Of a DNA stretch of 64,000 nucleotides, positions 53,326-62,674 are shown one piece after another. Positions within the stretch are counted from its first letter, which is position 1. Each line of letters starts with the position of its first letter. Source of the stretch: Adhaeribacter arboris (GTDB lineage: Bacteria > Bacteroidota > Bacteroidia > Cytophagales > Hymenobacteraceae); the NCBI RefSeq assembly GCF_003023845.1, contig NZ_PYFT01000001.1, forward strand, positions 1,364,001-1,428,000, read 5' to 3'. Below the pieces are notes generated by a model that was not told the origin of the DNA, did not search any database, and saw only the letters and a program-made list of their open reading frames with translations. Both the position numbers and the translations under genes were made by a program.

Positions 53326-53741
53326 TATCCGATTTTGAACAGTAACCAACCGTAACCTAATTGAGCGGCTTAATTTTAGTACTATTTAATTAAATTTGTG
53401 CCCACACGGATATATCAGACGAGAAAAGGCAGGTACAGAGTAAATAATTTTCATAATTTTCCGCCACCGGTATTATAAAGCAAATTTTAAAAAAACACCC
53501 ATATTCTATTTTCAATTTTAACCTGAAGGTGTTCTTACTTAAATCCGTGTTTATGAAAAAGCTACTCCGGGTTATTTTCTTCATTTAAAATTAACAGCAA
53601 TAGCTAACTGCCCGCTAGCCGAAAATAGAACTGCTTCGTAGGAAAACTTTGTGGATTTATAATCAATGAATTTTACTTTACTTTGAACCGGCAAATTATT
53701 TCTTCCATAGGTTGTACTAGGCAGCCTTGAAATCTAATAAA
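53326..53741. other. Intergenic region, no gene seen
   Basis: 416 AT-rich bases between the receptor remnant and the phosphatase gene. No further TonB receptor sequence or hairpin was recognised. Confidence 0.4.
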
Positions 53742-55385
53742 ATGAAAAAAAACTGGCTTTTATTTTTTTGCATCTTTTCGTTTACTTCCTTATTCGCCCA
53801 AACCAAAATTTCCAAAAACCAAGAGTTACCCCGGCCCAAGCTGGTGGTAGGCATTATGGTCGACCAAATGCGATGGGATTATTTATACCGCTTTTATAAT
53901 CGCTACCAGGCGGATGGTTTTAAACGCATGCTAAACGAAGGCTTTAGCTGCGAAAACACCTACATCAATTATATTCCTACGGTTACGGCCGTGGGCCATA
54001 CCACGGTTTATACCGGCTCAGTACCGGCTTTTCACGGGATTACCGGCAACGATTTTATTATTCGGGCAACCGGTAAAAGTATGTATTGTACCGAAGACCC
54101 AGCGGTGCAAACGGTTGGCAGTTCTTCGGCGGCCGGTAAAATGTCGCCGCGCAACTTGCTGGCCAGTACCATTACCGATGAGCTAAAGCTAGCCACTAAT
54201 TTCCGCTCCAAAGTAATTGGCATTGCCTTAAAAGACCGGGGCGGCATTTTACCCGCCGGGCACACCGCCAATGCCGCTTATTGGTTCGACGATGCAACTG
54301 GCAACTGGATTACCAGCACGTATTACATGCCCGACTTGCCCACTTGGGTAAAGCAGTTTAACGCCCAGAAACTGCCCGAAAAATATTTGAAACAAGATTG
54401 GAACACCTTATACCCTATTAACACTTACGCGCAAAGCACCCCGGATAACAACCCTTACGAAGGTATTTTTACCGGCATGACGACTCCTACGTTTCCGGTT
54501 AGAACTTCCGGCCTGTTCAGCAAAGATTATAGCATTATTCGTACTACGCCGTATGGCAATACGCTTACCTTGGATATGGCGAGAGCCGCGGTAGAAAAGG
54601 AGCAGTTAGGCCAGGGAGAGTTTACTGATTTTCTAGCGGTAAGCTGTTCTTCTACGGATTATATCGGGCATAAATTTGGGGTAAATGCCGTTGAAATAGA
54701 AGATACGTATTTGCGCTTAGACCAGGATTTGGCTAATCTTTTTAAATTCCTGGATGGGAAAGTAGGCAAAGGCAATTATACCGTTTTCCTGACCGCCGAT
54801 CATGCGGCCGCTCATAATCCTAAATTTTTGCAAGACCACCAAATTCCGGCTGGTTCCTGGCCGGGCGCCGCTTTCGAAGCGGAATTAAATAAGCAATTAA
54901 AAAGTAAATACAAGGTAGACAGTTTGGTTTTAGGCTTCGAAAACTACCAGGTTCATTTAAACCATCTCCTAATTAGTAAAAATAAACTGGATGAAGGCGC
55001 TATTCGCCAGGATTGCATTCAATTATTAAAAACAAAACCCGGCGTGGCGTACGTTATTGACCTGGATAAGGTGCCGCAAAGTACGATACCGGAAATTTTG
55101 CGCCAACGCATTATTAATGGCTATCATTCGGCCCGAAGTGGCGCGATCCAGATTATTTTACAACCGGCCTGGTTACCCGGAGGATACACTACCGGAACCA
55201 GTCACGGTGCCTGGAACGCCTACGACGCGCACATTCCTTTAGTCTGGATGGGCTGGGGCATTCAATCCGGAAAAACAAATACGCCTACCCACATGACCGA
55301 TATTGCGCCCACATTAGCCGCTTTGCTGCACATCCAGGAACCCAACGCGAATATCGGGCAGCCTATTACACAAGCTTTAAAGTAA
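53742..55385 (+). CDS. pafA: Alkaline phosphatase, PafA family
   Basis: The ATG at 53742 is preferred over a TTG five codons upstream because it opens a signal peptide (MKKNWLLFFCIFSFTSLFAQ). The 547-residue protein has metal ligand Asp41 (GIMVDQMRWDYL), a Thr nucleophile at 80 or 82 in YIPTVTAVGHT, Asn103 (TGNDF), SSTDYIGHKFG, LTADHAAAHNP and GTSHGAW. These match the PafA/PhoX-like nucleotide pyrophosphatase-phosphatase fold. It should release phosphate from organic esters in the periplasm. Confidence 0.9.
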   Translation: MKKNWLLFFCIFSFTSLFAQTKISKNQELPRPKLVVGIMVDQMRWDYLYRFYNRYQADGFKRMLNEGFSCENTYINYIPTVTAVGHTTVYTGSVPAFHGITGNDFIIRATGKSMYCTEDPAVQTVGSSSAAGKMSPRNLLASTITDELKLATNFRSKVIGIALKDRGGILPAGHTANAAYWFDDATGNWITSTYYMPDLPTWVKQFNAQKLPEKYLKQDWNTLYPINTYAQSTPDNNPYEGIFTGMTTPTFPVRTSGLFSKDYSIIRTTPYGNTLTLDMARAAVEKEQLGQGEFTDFLAVSCSSTDYIGHKFGVNAVEIEDTYLRLDQDLANLFKFLDGKVGKGNYTVFLTADHAAAHNPKFLQDHQIPAGSWPGAAFEAELNKQLKSKYKVDSLVLGFENYQVHLNHLLISKNKLDEGAIRQDCIQLLKTKPGVAYVIDLDKVPQSTIPEILRQRIINGYHSARSGAIQIILQPAWLPGGYTTGTSHGAWNAYDAHIPLVWMGWGIQSGKTNTPTHMTDIAPTLAALLHIQEPNANIGQPITQALK

Positions 55386-55774
55386 TTGCAGCTTAATTTA
55401 AATAGTAAGCATCCCTACCAAAACACAGATAAGCCACCTTCCATTCTTCGGAGACAGTAAAGTTAAATTAACTTTAGTACTGCTTCCGAAGAATAAACGG
55501 CGCTTTCCATCCTCCATAACAATACTTTATCCTCTGCTTTTATTATTAAGAAAATCAATTTGTCTTCCAGTGAAGCTAGTCAATAATTCTTATCAGCCGG
55601 ATAATGGCCTAACCCTTGTTTTACTAAAGTAAGTAGTACACTGTTTAAGTATTTGTTTAGGTGTTAAATCTGATTTTAAAGAATTCAGAGGAGAAACCAA
55701 GGTAATTAAGTAACCTTTCCGCGCAAAATCATTATAGTTATTACTATTACTAACAACTATAATCGAATCGAACT
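55386..55774. other. Intergenic region, no gene seen
   Basis: 389 AT-rich bases between the phosphatase and a small membrane protein gene. No RNA or strong hairpin found. Confidence 0.4.
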
Positions 55775-56146
55775 ATGAAACAACCCATTACCCGGCAAAT
55801 GCATGGCTTTGCCGACTACAGCTATATTCCGACAATTACTGCCGCTCCCGAACTTTTTAATTTTAAGGAAGAAAAAACAGCCGCTACTTTGTGCCGCATT
55901 TTAGGGGGCAAACTATTTCTCTCCACCATCTTAACCCGGGCCGAATGGGGTATAGTAAAGGTTTTGCCTTTTAAAGCGCACTTAGCTTTAGATCTGGCAG
56001 CCGGTATTTTTACCGTTGGCGCCCCCTGGCTGTTTGGCTTTGCGGATAATACCAAAGCGAGGAATGCTTTCCTGGCATTTGGCTTAACCAGTATTGCCGC
56101 CGCTAGTTTAACGGAACCAACCGAACTAGGTGAGAAGGAAGAGTAA
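55775..56146 (+). CDS. Small membrane protein of unknown function
   Basis: This 123-residue protein starts MKQPITRQMHGFADYSYIP and has three or so transmembrane helices, with the later AAGIFTVGAPWLFGFADN. It resembles a conserved uncharacterised family of Bacteroidota that may be related to SPW-type proteins. Its gene ends 19 bases before the SDR start, so the two probably share a transcript. Confidence 0.6.
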   Translation: MKQPITRQMHGFADYSYIPTITAAPELFNFKEEKTAATLCRILGGKLFLSTILTRAEWGIVKVLPFKAHLALDLAAGIFTVGAPWLFGFADNTKARNAFLAFGLTSIAAASLTEPTELGEKEE

Positions 56147-56165
56147 TCAGGGAGGGAATTTAGAA

Positions 56166-56960
56166 ATGGCGGATAAACAAAAATACGCTCTGGTTACAGG
56201 AGCTACCCAAGGTATCGGCTATGAACTGGCCAAGTTATTGGCCCAGGATAAATACAATCTGGTAATTGTAGCCCGCCATCAGGAAGAACTTGACGCCAGA
56301 GCAACAGAATTTAAACAGCAATACGGCGTAGAAGTAATAACCCTAGCCAAGGATCTATCTACCCGGCAAGGCCCTTTTGAAGTATACGAAGCCGTAAAAA
56401 TGCAGGGCATTCCGGTAGATGTTTTGGTAAATAATGCCGGTCAGGGTCAATACGGCGAGTTCGTGGAAACCGATATTACTCGCGAACGGGAAATTGTGGA
56501 TTTGAATATTGGGGCGTACCTGGTGTTAACCAAATGCTTTTTAAAAGAAATGGTGGCTCGCAACGAGGGCAAAATATTAATGGTTTCCTCGATTGGCGGT
56601 GAGCTTCCCGGCCCTTTGCAAGCGGTTTACCACGCTACCAAAGCCTTTGTTTCTTCCTTTACCGAGGCCATTCAGAACGAAACCAAGGATACCAACATAA
56701 CCATTACCAAGCTTTTGCCCGGCGTTACGGATACCGACTTTTTTAACAAAGCCGATATGACGGAAGCTAAAATAGTTAAAGAAGGCAGCAAAGCCGATCC
56801 GGCAGAAGTAGCCAAAGATGGTTACGCAGCTTTAATGACCGGCAAACTCGAAATTATATCCGGCTTAAAGAACAAAGCCATGGTAGCCGCCAGCAAAGTA
56901 ATACCCGACAGCCTAGTAGCCGAAAACATGCACCAGCAAGCGAAACCCAGCGAGAAGTAA
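56166..56960 (+). CDS. Short-chain dehydrogenase/reductase
   Basis: The start is set at MADKQKYALVTGA (56166), just after the previous gene; the open frame extends 12 codons into it. The 264-residue protein has TGATQGIG at 11-18 (cofactor site), NNAG at 89-92, Ser141, Tyr155 and Lys159 (YHATK), a complete classical SDR active site. The lack of an acidic residue at the end of strand 2 and the Arg (VARHQ) suggest NADP(H). The substrate is unknown. A terminator follows at 56989. Confidence 0.9.
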   Translation: MADKQKYALVTGATQGIGYELAKLLAQDKYNLVIVARHQEELDARATEFKQQYGVEVITLAKDLSTRQGPFEVYEAVKMQGIPVDVLVNNAGQGQYGEFVETDITREREIVDLNIGAYLVLTKCFLKEMVARNEGKILMVSSIGGELPGPLQAVYHATKAFVSSFTEAIQNETKDTNITITKLLPGVTDTDFFNKADMTEAKIVKEGSKADPAEVAKDGYAALMTGKLEIISGLKNKAMVAASKVIPDSLVAENMHQQAKPSEK

Positions 56961-56988
56961 AAACCTTAGTATTTATTTCAACACAAAT

Positions 56989-57020
56989 CCCTGGCTAATA
57001 CAAGTTAGCCAGGGGATTTT
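56989..57020 (+). terminator. Rho-independent terminator after the SDR gene
   Basis: Stem CCCTGGCTAA (56989-56998) with TTAGCCAGGG (57005-57014), a 6-base loop, then GATTTTTATT. Confidence 0.85.
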
Positions 57021-57289
57021 TATTAAGTAAATAGAACAAAACGGGATTATTCGCCTGTAAAGAAAAACAGATGAGTAACTCGCAAGCTCGTAGGTTTGCC
57101 CGCTCCCGGGTACTGCTGAGTGGCTAATTGGTATAAGTAATTTTTAGTACGGCTCCTAAGGTTTACAGGACTTTCGCCAATAAAGAGGCAAGCCTTTACA
57201 CTTTCCCTATCTTTTCTTAAGGAAAAATTTTCTCTATCAGGCGAAAGTTCTGCTATATTACGGATAAGCCTGACTATTTTACTAGTACC

Positions 57290-57522
57290 ATTTTGCGGGC
57301 CGCTACCTGTTGACCATCCAGGTCGATGGTATAGACAACGAGGAAGGATTGGCACATCCTATGGGGGAAGGCAACGGCTTAAGAAATTTTAAGAAACGGG
57401 CGCAAAAAATGCAGGCCGACTATTCTCTGGTAACGCAACCAAATCAAGGAGTAGAAATTAGACTAACCATTAACTTATTACAATTTAATAAATTGGACTT
57501 AGCCCTGGCAGAAATCCCATAA
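57290..57522 (+). pseudogene. HATPase end of a NarL-partner histidine kinase
   Basis: The + frame ends GEGNGLRNFKKRAQKMQADY, then QGVEIRLTIN, the G-box and final strand of a HisKA_3-type ATPase domain. Upstream text (LLTIQV, then DGIDNEEGLAHP) is only loosely like the rest of the domain, and no HisKA region is found before it. It lies directly upstream of a NarL-type regulator and is probably what is left of its kinase. An overlapping minus-strand reading ends QVAARKMVLVK and a stop, resembling a secretion-domain tail, but the + reading is better supported. Confidence 0.7.
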
Positions 57523-57580
57523 TCATGGGGTATCTATTTCGTTAGCTTATTGTTACTTTTGTTCAAATCCCCCCATCTAT

Positions 57581-58204
57581 ATGGCTATAAGAATTGCGAT
57601 TTACGAAGATGATATCAATTTACGCCAGCCACTCCGCGAACTGATTCAAATGGAAGACGATTTGGAAGTAGTAGGCGCTTTTGAGAATTGTCTTCAGGTG
57701 GAAAAGCAGGTGACAGAGCTGCAACCCAATGTGGTTTTAATGGATATTGAACTGCCGCAAATAAATGGCATTGCTGCCACCAAGCTCTTGCGGGCGAAAT
57801 GTCCGCAAGCCGAAGTATTGATCTTAACCAGTTTTGAAGATAACCAGCAAATTTTCGAGGCCATCTTAGCCGGGGCCCGCGGTTATATTGTGAAAGGAGA
57901 AGATAATGGCCAAATAATAGACGCCATTAAACAAATTATGGCTGGCGGCGCTCCCATGACTCCTTCTATCGCCCGGAAAGTTCTGGAATTTTTTGCTTCT
58001 CCCACGCACCAAAAGGAAGTGGACAAACTTTCCCAGCGGGAATTTGAAATTTTGAAGCTATTAAAGGACGGCTTAAGCTACAAGATGATTGCTGCGAAAA
58101 CATTTGTGGAACTATCAACGGTTCAAAGCCATATCAAGAATATCTACAAAAAACTGGAAGTACACTCGGCTCCGGAAGCTTTCAAAAAGATCTTTAAAAA
58201 TTAA
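57581..58204 (+). CDS. NarL/FixJ-type response regulator
   Basis: This 207-residue protein has a receiver with Asp55 (VVLMDIELPQINGIAA) and Lys104-region text GYIVKGEDN, and a LuxR-type HTH at about 150-200 (LSQREFEILKLLKDGLS, TVQSHIKNIYKKLEV). It is a DNA-binding regulator whose cognate kinase appears to be the truncated gene just upstream, so it may be controlled by another kinase or be phosphorylation-independent. The target genes are unknown. Confidence 0.9.
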   Translation: MAIRIAIYEDDINLRQPLRELIQMEDDLEVVGAFENCLQVEKQVTELQPNVVLMDIELPQINGIAATKLLRAKCPQAEVLILTSFEDNQQIFEAILAGARGYIVKGEDNGQIIDAIKQIMAGGAPMTPSIARKVLEFFASPTHQKEVDKLSQREFEILKLLKDGLSYKMIAAKTFVELSTVQSHIKNIYKKLEVHSAPEAFKKIFKN

Positions 58205-58661
58205 CTTCATTACAATAAAAGCATTACCTGGAGAATTTAACAAGTAAAACTTAATATCCAAAGACTTATATCCATTCCATTACTTAACCAATTTAATTTA
58301 TAGAATACTAATATCCAATAGATAGGAATAAGATGTATGAGTAACAGTAGTTAAATGAAAGAACACCCGTTTGGCTAGGCAGGGCCTTCTAAGGTTGCGG
58401 TGCTTGAGCATTCTGCCAAATTAATGGAGGTAAAGAAAAAGAAGTAGTGGCCGCTTCTCCTCCCCTGTTTTTAGCTTGTCCAAAGGACGGAGAAGTCAAA
58501 CCAGGCCCGCCGGCCACGAGGAATACACGAACCGCTCCACCGCATCCGCACTGTATTATGTATTATTGAAACAGGAACAGTCTCAACAGATAAACCGTCC
58601 TTAATACGTCTTTCCTATTTCAATCTAGTATAATTAACTTTTAATCCTAACCTCAAATCTA
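58205..58661. other. Convergent intergenic region with GC-rich fold
   Basis: 457 bases. It contains nested inverted repeats: GTGGCCG (58447-58453) with CGGCCAC (58511-58517), and inside them CTTCTCC (58454-58460) with GGAGAAG (58489-58495). The surrounding 58440-58550 is clearly more GC-rich than the rest of the gap. It may be a structured RNA or a small repeat element. Confidence 0.55.
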
Positions 58662-59594
58662 CTATTCCGAAGGAAGCAGTTGTTTCTTATAGCCCGGAAT
58701 ATTGGTGAGCAATACCCCCAGTAAAATTACCAGTAAGGCTCCTACCTGCACCAAAGTTATTTTTTCCGCCGCAAATAAGCCGCCTAAAAATACCGCCACT
58801 ACCGGGTTAATGTACGTGTGCGTACTAACCAAAGCCGGTGGCCGCACGGATATAAGCCAAACGAACGACAAATAAGCGACTAAGGAACCCATTACAATTA
58901 AAAACAACAACCCGCCCCAGGCTTGCAGGGAAACTTCGGCAAAAGAAAACCCGGGCCATTCTTTCGTAAATAAACTAATTAGCAAACTAACCATTCCCGC
59001 GGCCATTAACTGTTCTGCCGTCGTCATAATGGTAGAATCCGAATTGCCGGTTCCTCTTTTGGAAAGCAACGAACCTACTACCCACGATACCGAACTGCCG
59101 AGCAAAACCAGGTAAGCCGTTAATTGCGCCGAAGAACTACTCGCAGCATTTCCGGATTGCACAAAAAACAAGATTACCCCGAAGAACCCGATCAGTAAAC
59201 CGGCAATTATTAATTTCTGCGAAAAGTAAGTAGACCAGCATTTTTTATCTAGCAAAATAAACCAGAAGGGCTCGGTAGCAATAATAATGGCCGCACTGCC
59301 CGAACTTATAAATTGTTCGGCCCAGGTAACCAACCCGGAACCACCTACCAGCATCAGCGAACCACAGAGAGTATTCCGGCCCCAGTTTTTAAATGTAGGG
59401 AAAGCTTCGCCTTTGAGCAAACACCAGCTAAACAAAATAAGGCCGGCAGTAAGGAAACGTAAAAATGATAAAATGAATGGCGGAATACCATCCAGGCCAA
59501 ATACAATAGCTAGGTAAGTAGAGCCCCACACTATATAAATATTCGCGAAAGCTACTAAAACCATCCAACGGGGAGCTGCAGTTTTTTGGCTCAT
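58662..59594 (-). CDS. EamA family transporter
   Basis: This 310-residue protein has ten transmembrane helices in two EamA repeats (VWGSTYLAIVFGLDG at the first helix, FLGGLFAAEKITLVQVGA in the second half). The family exports amino acids, purines or toxic compounds; the substrate is unknown. It is divergent from a CGNR-type regulator with symmetric TTACTA sites in between, so the regulator probably controls it. Confidence 0.9.
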   Translation of the reverse strand: MSQKTAAPRWMVLVAFANIYIVWGSTYLAIVFGLDGIPPFILSFLRFLTAGLILFSWCLLKGEAFPTFKNWGRNTLCGSLMLVGGSGLVTWAEQFISSGSAAIIIATEPFWFILLDKKCWSTYFSQKLIIAGLLIGFFGVILFFVQSGNAASSSSAQLTAYLVLLGSSVSWVVGSLLSKRGTGNSDSTIMTTAEQLMAAGMVSLLISLFTKEWPGFSFAEVSLQAWGGLLFLIVMGSLVAYLSFVWLISVRPPALVSTHTYINPVVAVFLGGLFAAEKITLVQVGALLVILLGVLLTNIPGYKKQLLPSE

Positions 59595-59719
59595 AATAAA
59601 ACGTTTTAAGAGTTATGAACTTTAGTAAGTATTAGTTAAAAGGCTGTTTTAAACAGACTACATGTATAAACTCTGCGGCATTATTTGGCCCGCATAATAA
59701 GATATCAGCAAAAGTTATC

Positions 59720-59800
59720 TATTTTTACTACTTAAAAGCTTTTTAAACGTAAAAATAAAAACAATTGTTACTAGTAAAATTAACTTAAGTAGTAAAAATA
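59720..59800. promoter_or_regulatory. Symmetric operator-like region
   Basis: A perfect 16-bp inverted repeat with arms 59720-59735 (TATTTTTACTACTTAA) and 59785-59800 is spaced by 49 bases and carries TTACTAGTAA (59768-59777) between them. A further TAGTAA lies at 59633-59638 near the EamA start. The right arm ends 3 bases before the CGNR start, suggesting autoregulation. Confidence 0.65.
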
Positions 59801-59803
59801 AAA

Positions 59804-60427
59804 ATGGCGCATCAAAACACAATCGAAACCATTCAGTTTGATGGGGGTGCCCTTTGTCTGGATTTTATAAATACTGTCCGGAACCGGAAAGTACCCGTTA
59901 TGCATAATTACCTGGCTACTTACCAAAGCTTTATTATTTGGTGCCGAAGAATAAATGCGTGGCCAGAAGAATTGCTACATACTTTATGGGCGTACAGCCA
60001 GGCTCATCCGGAAAAAGCAGAATTGGCACTTCAAAGTATTTTGGCTACCCGAGAAAACATGTACGCTCTATTCTCAGCGATTGCGGCGGAAAGTACCCCC
60101 GACTCTACGGAACTAAAAAACTTTAATCACTATTTATCCAATGCTTTAACTCAGGCAATGCTAAATTTTGATAACCATAGTCTTAAAGTAGAAATAAATA
60201 TCTGGGAAAATGATCTGGAAGGACCTGTAAAAACGGTGCTGTATTCGGCTTTTCAAACCTTAACCCAAGCCAATCCGAAAAAAATAAAAGAATGCGCTGA
60301 ATGCGGCTGGTTGTTTTTAGATACTACTAAAAACGGGAAAAGACAGTGGTGTAATCCGGGTTATTGCGGCAGTACTTCCAAAGCCCGGCGCTATTATCAC
60401 CGGAAAAAAGAAAAAGAGCAGAATTAA
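59804..60427 (+). CDS. CGNR zinc-finger regulator (ABATE domain)
   Basis: This 207-residue protein has the N-terminal ABATE block (GGALCLDFINTVRNRK at 14-29) and a C-terminal zinc ribbon: Cys164, Cys167, Cys183 and Cys188 in CAECGWLFLD and WCNPGYCGSTSKARRYY. The usual CGNR is CGST here, so the name motif is varied but the cysteines are kept. Members are thought to be stress- or ligand-responsive DNA-binding regulators. It is divergent from the EamA exporter, a common pairing for local control. Confidence 0.85.
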   Translation: MAHQNTIETIQFDGGALCLDFINTVRNRKVPVMHNYLATYQSFIIWCRRINAWPEELLHTLWAYSQAHPEKAELALQSILATRENMYALFSAIAAESTPDSTELKNFNHYLSNALTQAMLNFDNHSLKVEINIWENDLEGPVKTVLYSAFQTLTQANPKKIKECAECGWLFLDTTKNGKRQWCNPGYCGSTSKARRYYHRKKEKEQN

Positions 60428-60779
60428 GTTATATGTTTTAAATTGTACGTTTATAAGGTTTTCTGTTCCGTTTACTTTATTTTATCTCTAATCCACCTTT
60501 TCAGGTTAAGTCAATCTTCTCTTACTACTCTCCCTTCTACTTGGTTCATTTAAACGAGAAATCAACTAATGTGCGTTGCAAAAGCATTATTGAACGTTCG
60601 ACTAAACAAGGTTTGGCGCTTTGTTAAACTACTTGCTAAAGGAAAAGGATTAAGCTTAACTATTGCAGAGTTAAGCTTTCTTTGCGTTAAAAATCTTATA
60701 TTTACAAAAGTCGCTTGCCAATTAAATTAGCTTTTCGGATTTTAAGTACCCAACCTTTTATTCTTGTTCTCGTGTAACC
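60428..60779. other. Intergenic region with a 10-bp hairpin
   Basis: 352 bases. AAGCTTAACT (60652-60661) and AGTTAAGCTT (60669-60678) form a perfect stem with a 7-base loop, followed by TCTTTGCG. It may end the CGNR transcript or act in the leader of the oxidase gene. Confidence 0.6.
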
Positions 60780-62126
60780 ATGAAAAGACGACCTTTTATA
60801 AAATTATCTTCTACGGCCACGGCGGCCAGTGCTCTATTTCCCGTAACGGAATGGCTGCCCGACGAAAAAATAAAAAATTGGGCCGGAAATATAGTTTACA
60901 GTACCAGTTCTATCGCTTATCCGAAAACCCGGGAAGAAGTACAAGCTTTTATCAAAAATCATTTGAAAGTTAAAGGACTCGGCACCCGCCATTGCTTTAA
61001 CCGCATTGCCGACAGTAAAGATTACCTGCTTTCGACGAAACAGTTAAATAAGGTAATTTCCTTAGACACTCAGGCGCATACCGTTACGGTAGAAGGTGGT
61101 ATTAAATACGGCGAACTGGCTCCTTACCTGCACGAGAAAGGATACGCGCTTCCTAATTTGGCATCCTTGCCGCATATTTCGGTGGCGGGTTCTATTACTA
61201 CGGCTACGCATGGCTCCGGGGTAAAAAACGGCAACTTGGCTACTTCGGTGGTAGGTTTAGAATTAATAACGGCCGACGGCAAAGTACATACTTTCTCCAA
61301 AGAAAAAGATGGTGAAACCTTTAACGGGGTAGTGGTTGGTTTAGGTGCTTTAGGTATTATTACCAAAGTTACCTTGGCCTTAGAGCCTACCTTCCAGATG
61401 CGGCAATTTGTGTACGAAAGATTGCCGATGGACCAATTAAAAGAAAACTTCGAAAAAATAGTTTCGGCGGGGTACAGCGTCAGTTTATTCACCGATTGGC
61501 AAAGCAACAGCATTAACGAAGTATGGATTAAAAGCCGCCTGGATGATACCACGAACGCCGAAGTGAAATCGGAATTTTACGGTGCCGTGCCGGCAACTAA
61601 AAATCTGCACCCCATTGCCGAACTCTCCGCCGAAAATTGTACCGAACAAATGGGTGTCCCCGGTCCGTGGCACGAGCGTTTACCGCATTTCAAAATGGGC
61701 TTCACTCCTAGCAGCGGCGTGGAATTACAATCCGAATATTTTGTACCGCGCGATCAAGCCGTAGCAGCCATTCAGGCCATAGCGCGTTTAGGTAAGCAAA
61801 TTAGCCCCCACCTATTTATTTCCGAAATCCGGACCATTGCCCCCGATAGTTTCTGGATGAGTCCGTGTTACCAACGCCCTAGCGTTGCACTGCATTTCAC
61901 CTGGAAGCAGGACTGGCCGGCCGTAAGTAAACTGTTACCAATTATTGAAAAAGAATTGGCGCCTTTTAACGCCCGCCCCCACTGGGGGAAATTATTTACT
62001 TTGTCCTCCCAAACCTTAGCGTCGCGTTACGAAAAACTGGCGGATTTTAAAAAATTAGTAGCTCAATTTGATCCCCAGGGCAAATTCCGCAACGAATTTC
62101 TGAATACGACTATTTACAGCAGTTAA
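60780..62126 (+). CDS. FAD-linked alditol/aldonolactone oxidase-like protein
   Basis: This 448-residue protein starts MKRRPFIKLSSTATAASALF, a Tat-like leader. The FAD-binding domain has GLGTRHCFNRIADS at 67-80, where His71 is the residue usually bonded to FAD, and VAGSITTATHGSGV. The C-terminal part (HFTWKQDW, NARPHWGKLF, FDPQGKFRNEFL) matches D-arabinono-1,4-lactone oxidase and alditol oxidase (AldO). It probably oxidises a sugar alcohol in the periplasm, giving H2O2 or passing electrons on. Confidence 0.88.
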   Translation: MKRRPFIKLSSTATAASALFPVTEWLPDEKIKNWAGNIVYSTSSIAYPKTREEVQAFIKNHLKVKGLGTRHCFNRIADSKDYLLSTKQLNKVISLDTQAHTVTVEGGIKYGELAPYLHEKGYALPNLASLPHISVAGSITTATHGSGVKNGNLATSVVGLELITADGKVHTFSKEKDGETFNGVVVGLGALGIITKVTLALEPTFQMRQFVYERLPMDQLKENFEKIVSAGYSVSLFTDWQSNSINEVWIKSRLDDTTNAEVKSEFYGAVPATKNLHPIAELSAENCTEQMGVPGPWHERLPHFKMGFTPSSGVELQSEYFVPRDQAVAAIQAIARLGKQISPHLFISEIRTIAPDSFWMSPCYQRPSVALHFTWKQDWPAVSKLLPIIEKELAPFNARPHWGKLFTLSSQTLASRYEKLADFKKLVAQFDPQGKFRNEFLNTTIYSS

Positions 62127-62149
62127 TCAGGTGAAGGTTTTAGTTTTTC

Positions 62150-62213
62150 TACCAACTGTAACCGGAAAGCAGCCGTTATAAACAAAATGGCTCTTTCCAG
62201 GTTACAGTTGGTA
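62150..62213. repeat. Long hairpin after the oxidase gene
   Basis: TACCAACTGTAACC-GGAAAG (62150-62169) pairs with CTTTCCAGGTTACAGTTGGTA (62193-62213) with a single bulge, and AGCC/GGCT inside extends the stem. It lies 24 bases after the oxidase stop and 33 before the next start. No T-tract follows directly, so it could be a terminator, a processing site or a small mobile repeat. Confidence 0.75.
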
Positions 62214-62245
62214 CATTTATATCCTCTTGAAAGGATTTAGTCAGA

Positions 62246-62674
62246 ATGATTGATTTTCACCTGGAAACCCTTTACGAAAACGATTTTACCCGAATTGAAT
62301 GGAGTAAAGAGCTAGCTTTGATTCAATTAACCTTCCGGCAGCACCCGGAACCGGAGCGCTTTCGGAACAGCTACCATCTGGCTATTGATACCGCCCAAAG
62401 AAAAGAAGCTAAGTATTGGTTAACGGATGCCCGGCAAATAAAAACCATGGAACCGGAAAATCAAAGCTGGTTGGTACAGAACATGATGCCTTTACTGAAG
62501 TCAAATCAAATCCGGAAGTTTGCGATTGTCATGGACCCAAAGTGTTTTGTCATGACTAGTCCGACCAAAGTTTATGAACGCCCCAGCACCAGTACCGAAA
62601 CCGCTCCCATGGGCACCATAAAAGTTCATTTTGATATAGAGGCGGCTTGTAATTGGCTTTTCGGAGAACTGTAA
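62246..62674 (+). CDS. Protein of unknown function, STAS-like fold possible
   Basis: This 142-residue soluble protein starts MIDFHLETLYENDFTRIEWS. It has an alternating strand-helix pattern (LALIQLTFRQHPEPERF, YWLTDARQIKTM, FAIVMDP) similar to the STAS-like family of the protein at 30780. No catalytic motif is seen. The family is not recognised with confidence. Confidence 0.6.
   Translation: MIDFHLETLYENDFTRIEWSKELALIQLTFRQHPEPERFRNSYHLAIDTAQRKEAKYWLTDARQIKTMEPENQSWLVQNMMPLLKSNQIRKFAIVMDPKCFVMTSPTKVYERPSTSTETAPMGTIKVHFDIEAACNWLFGEL

Noticed and set aside
57299-57376. Minus-strand frame ending QVAARKMVLVK and a stop, like a type IX sorting tail
   Set aside because: It overlaps the better supported HATPase remnant on the + strand and has no upstream continuation that I can recognise.
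60681-60704. TTTG and TATATTTA as a promoter for the oxidase gene
   Set aside because: The spacing of 12 bases is too short for the Bacteroidota -33/-7 pair.
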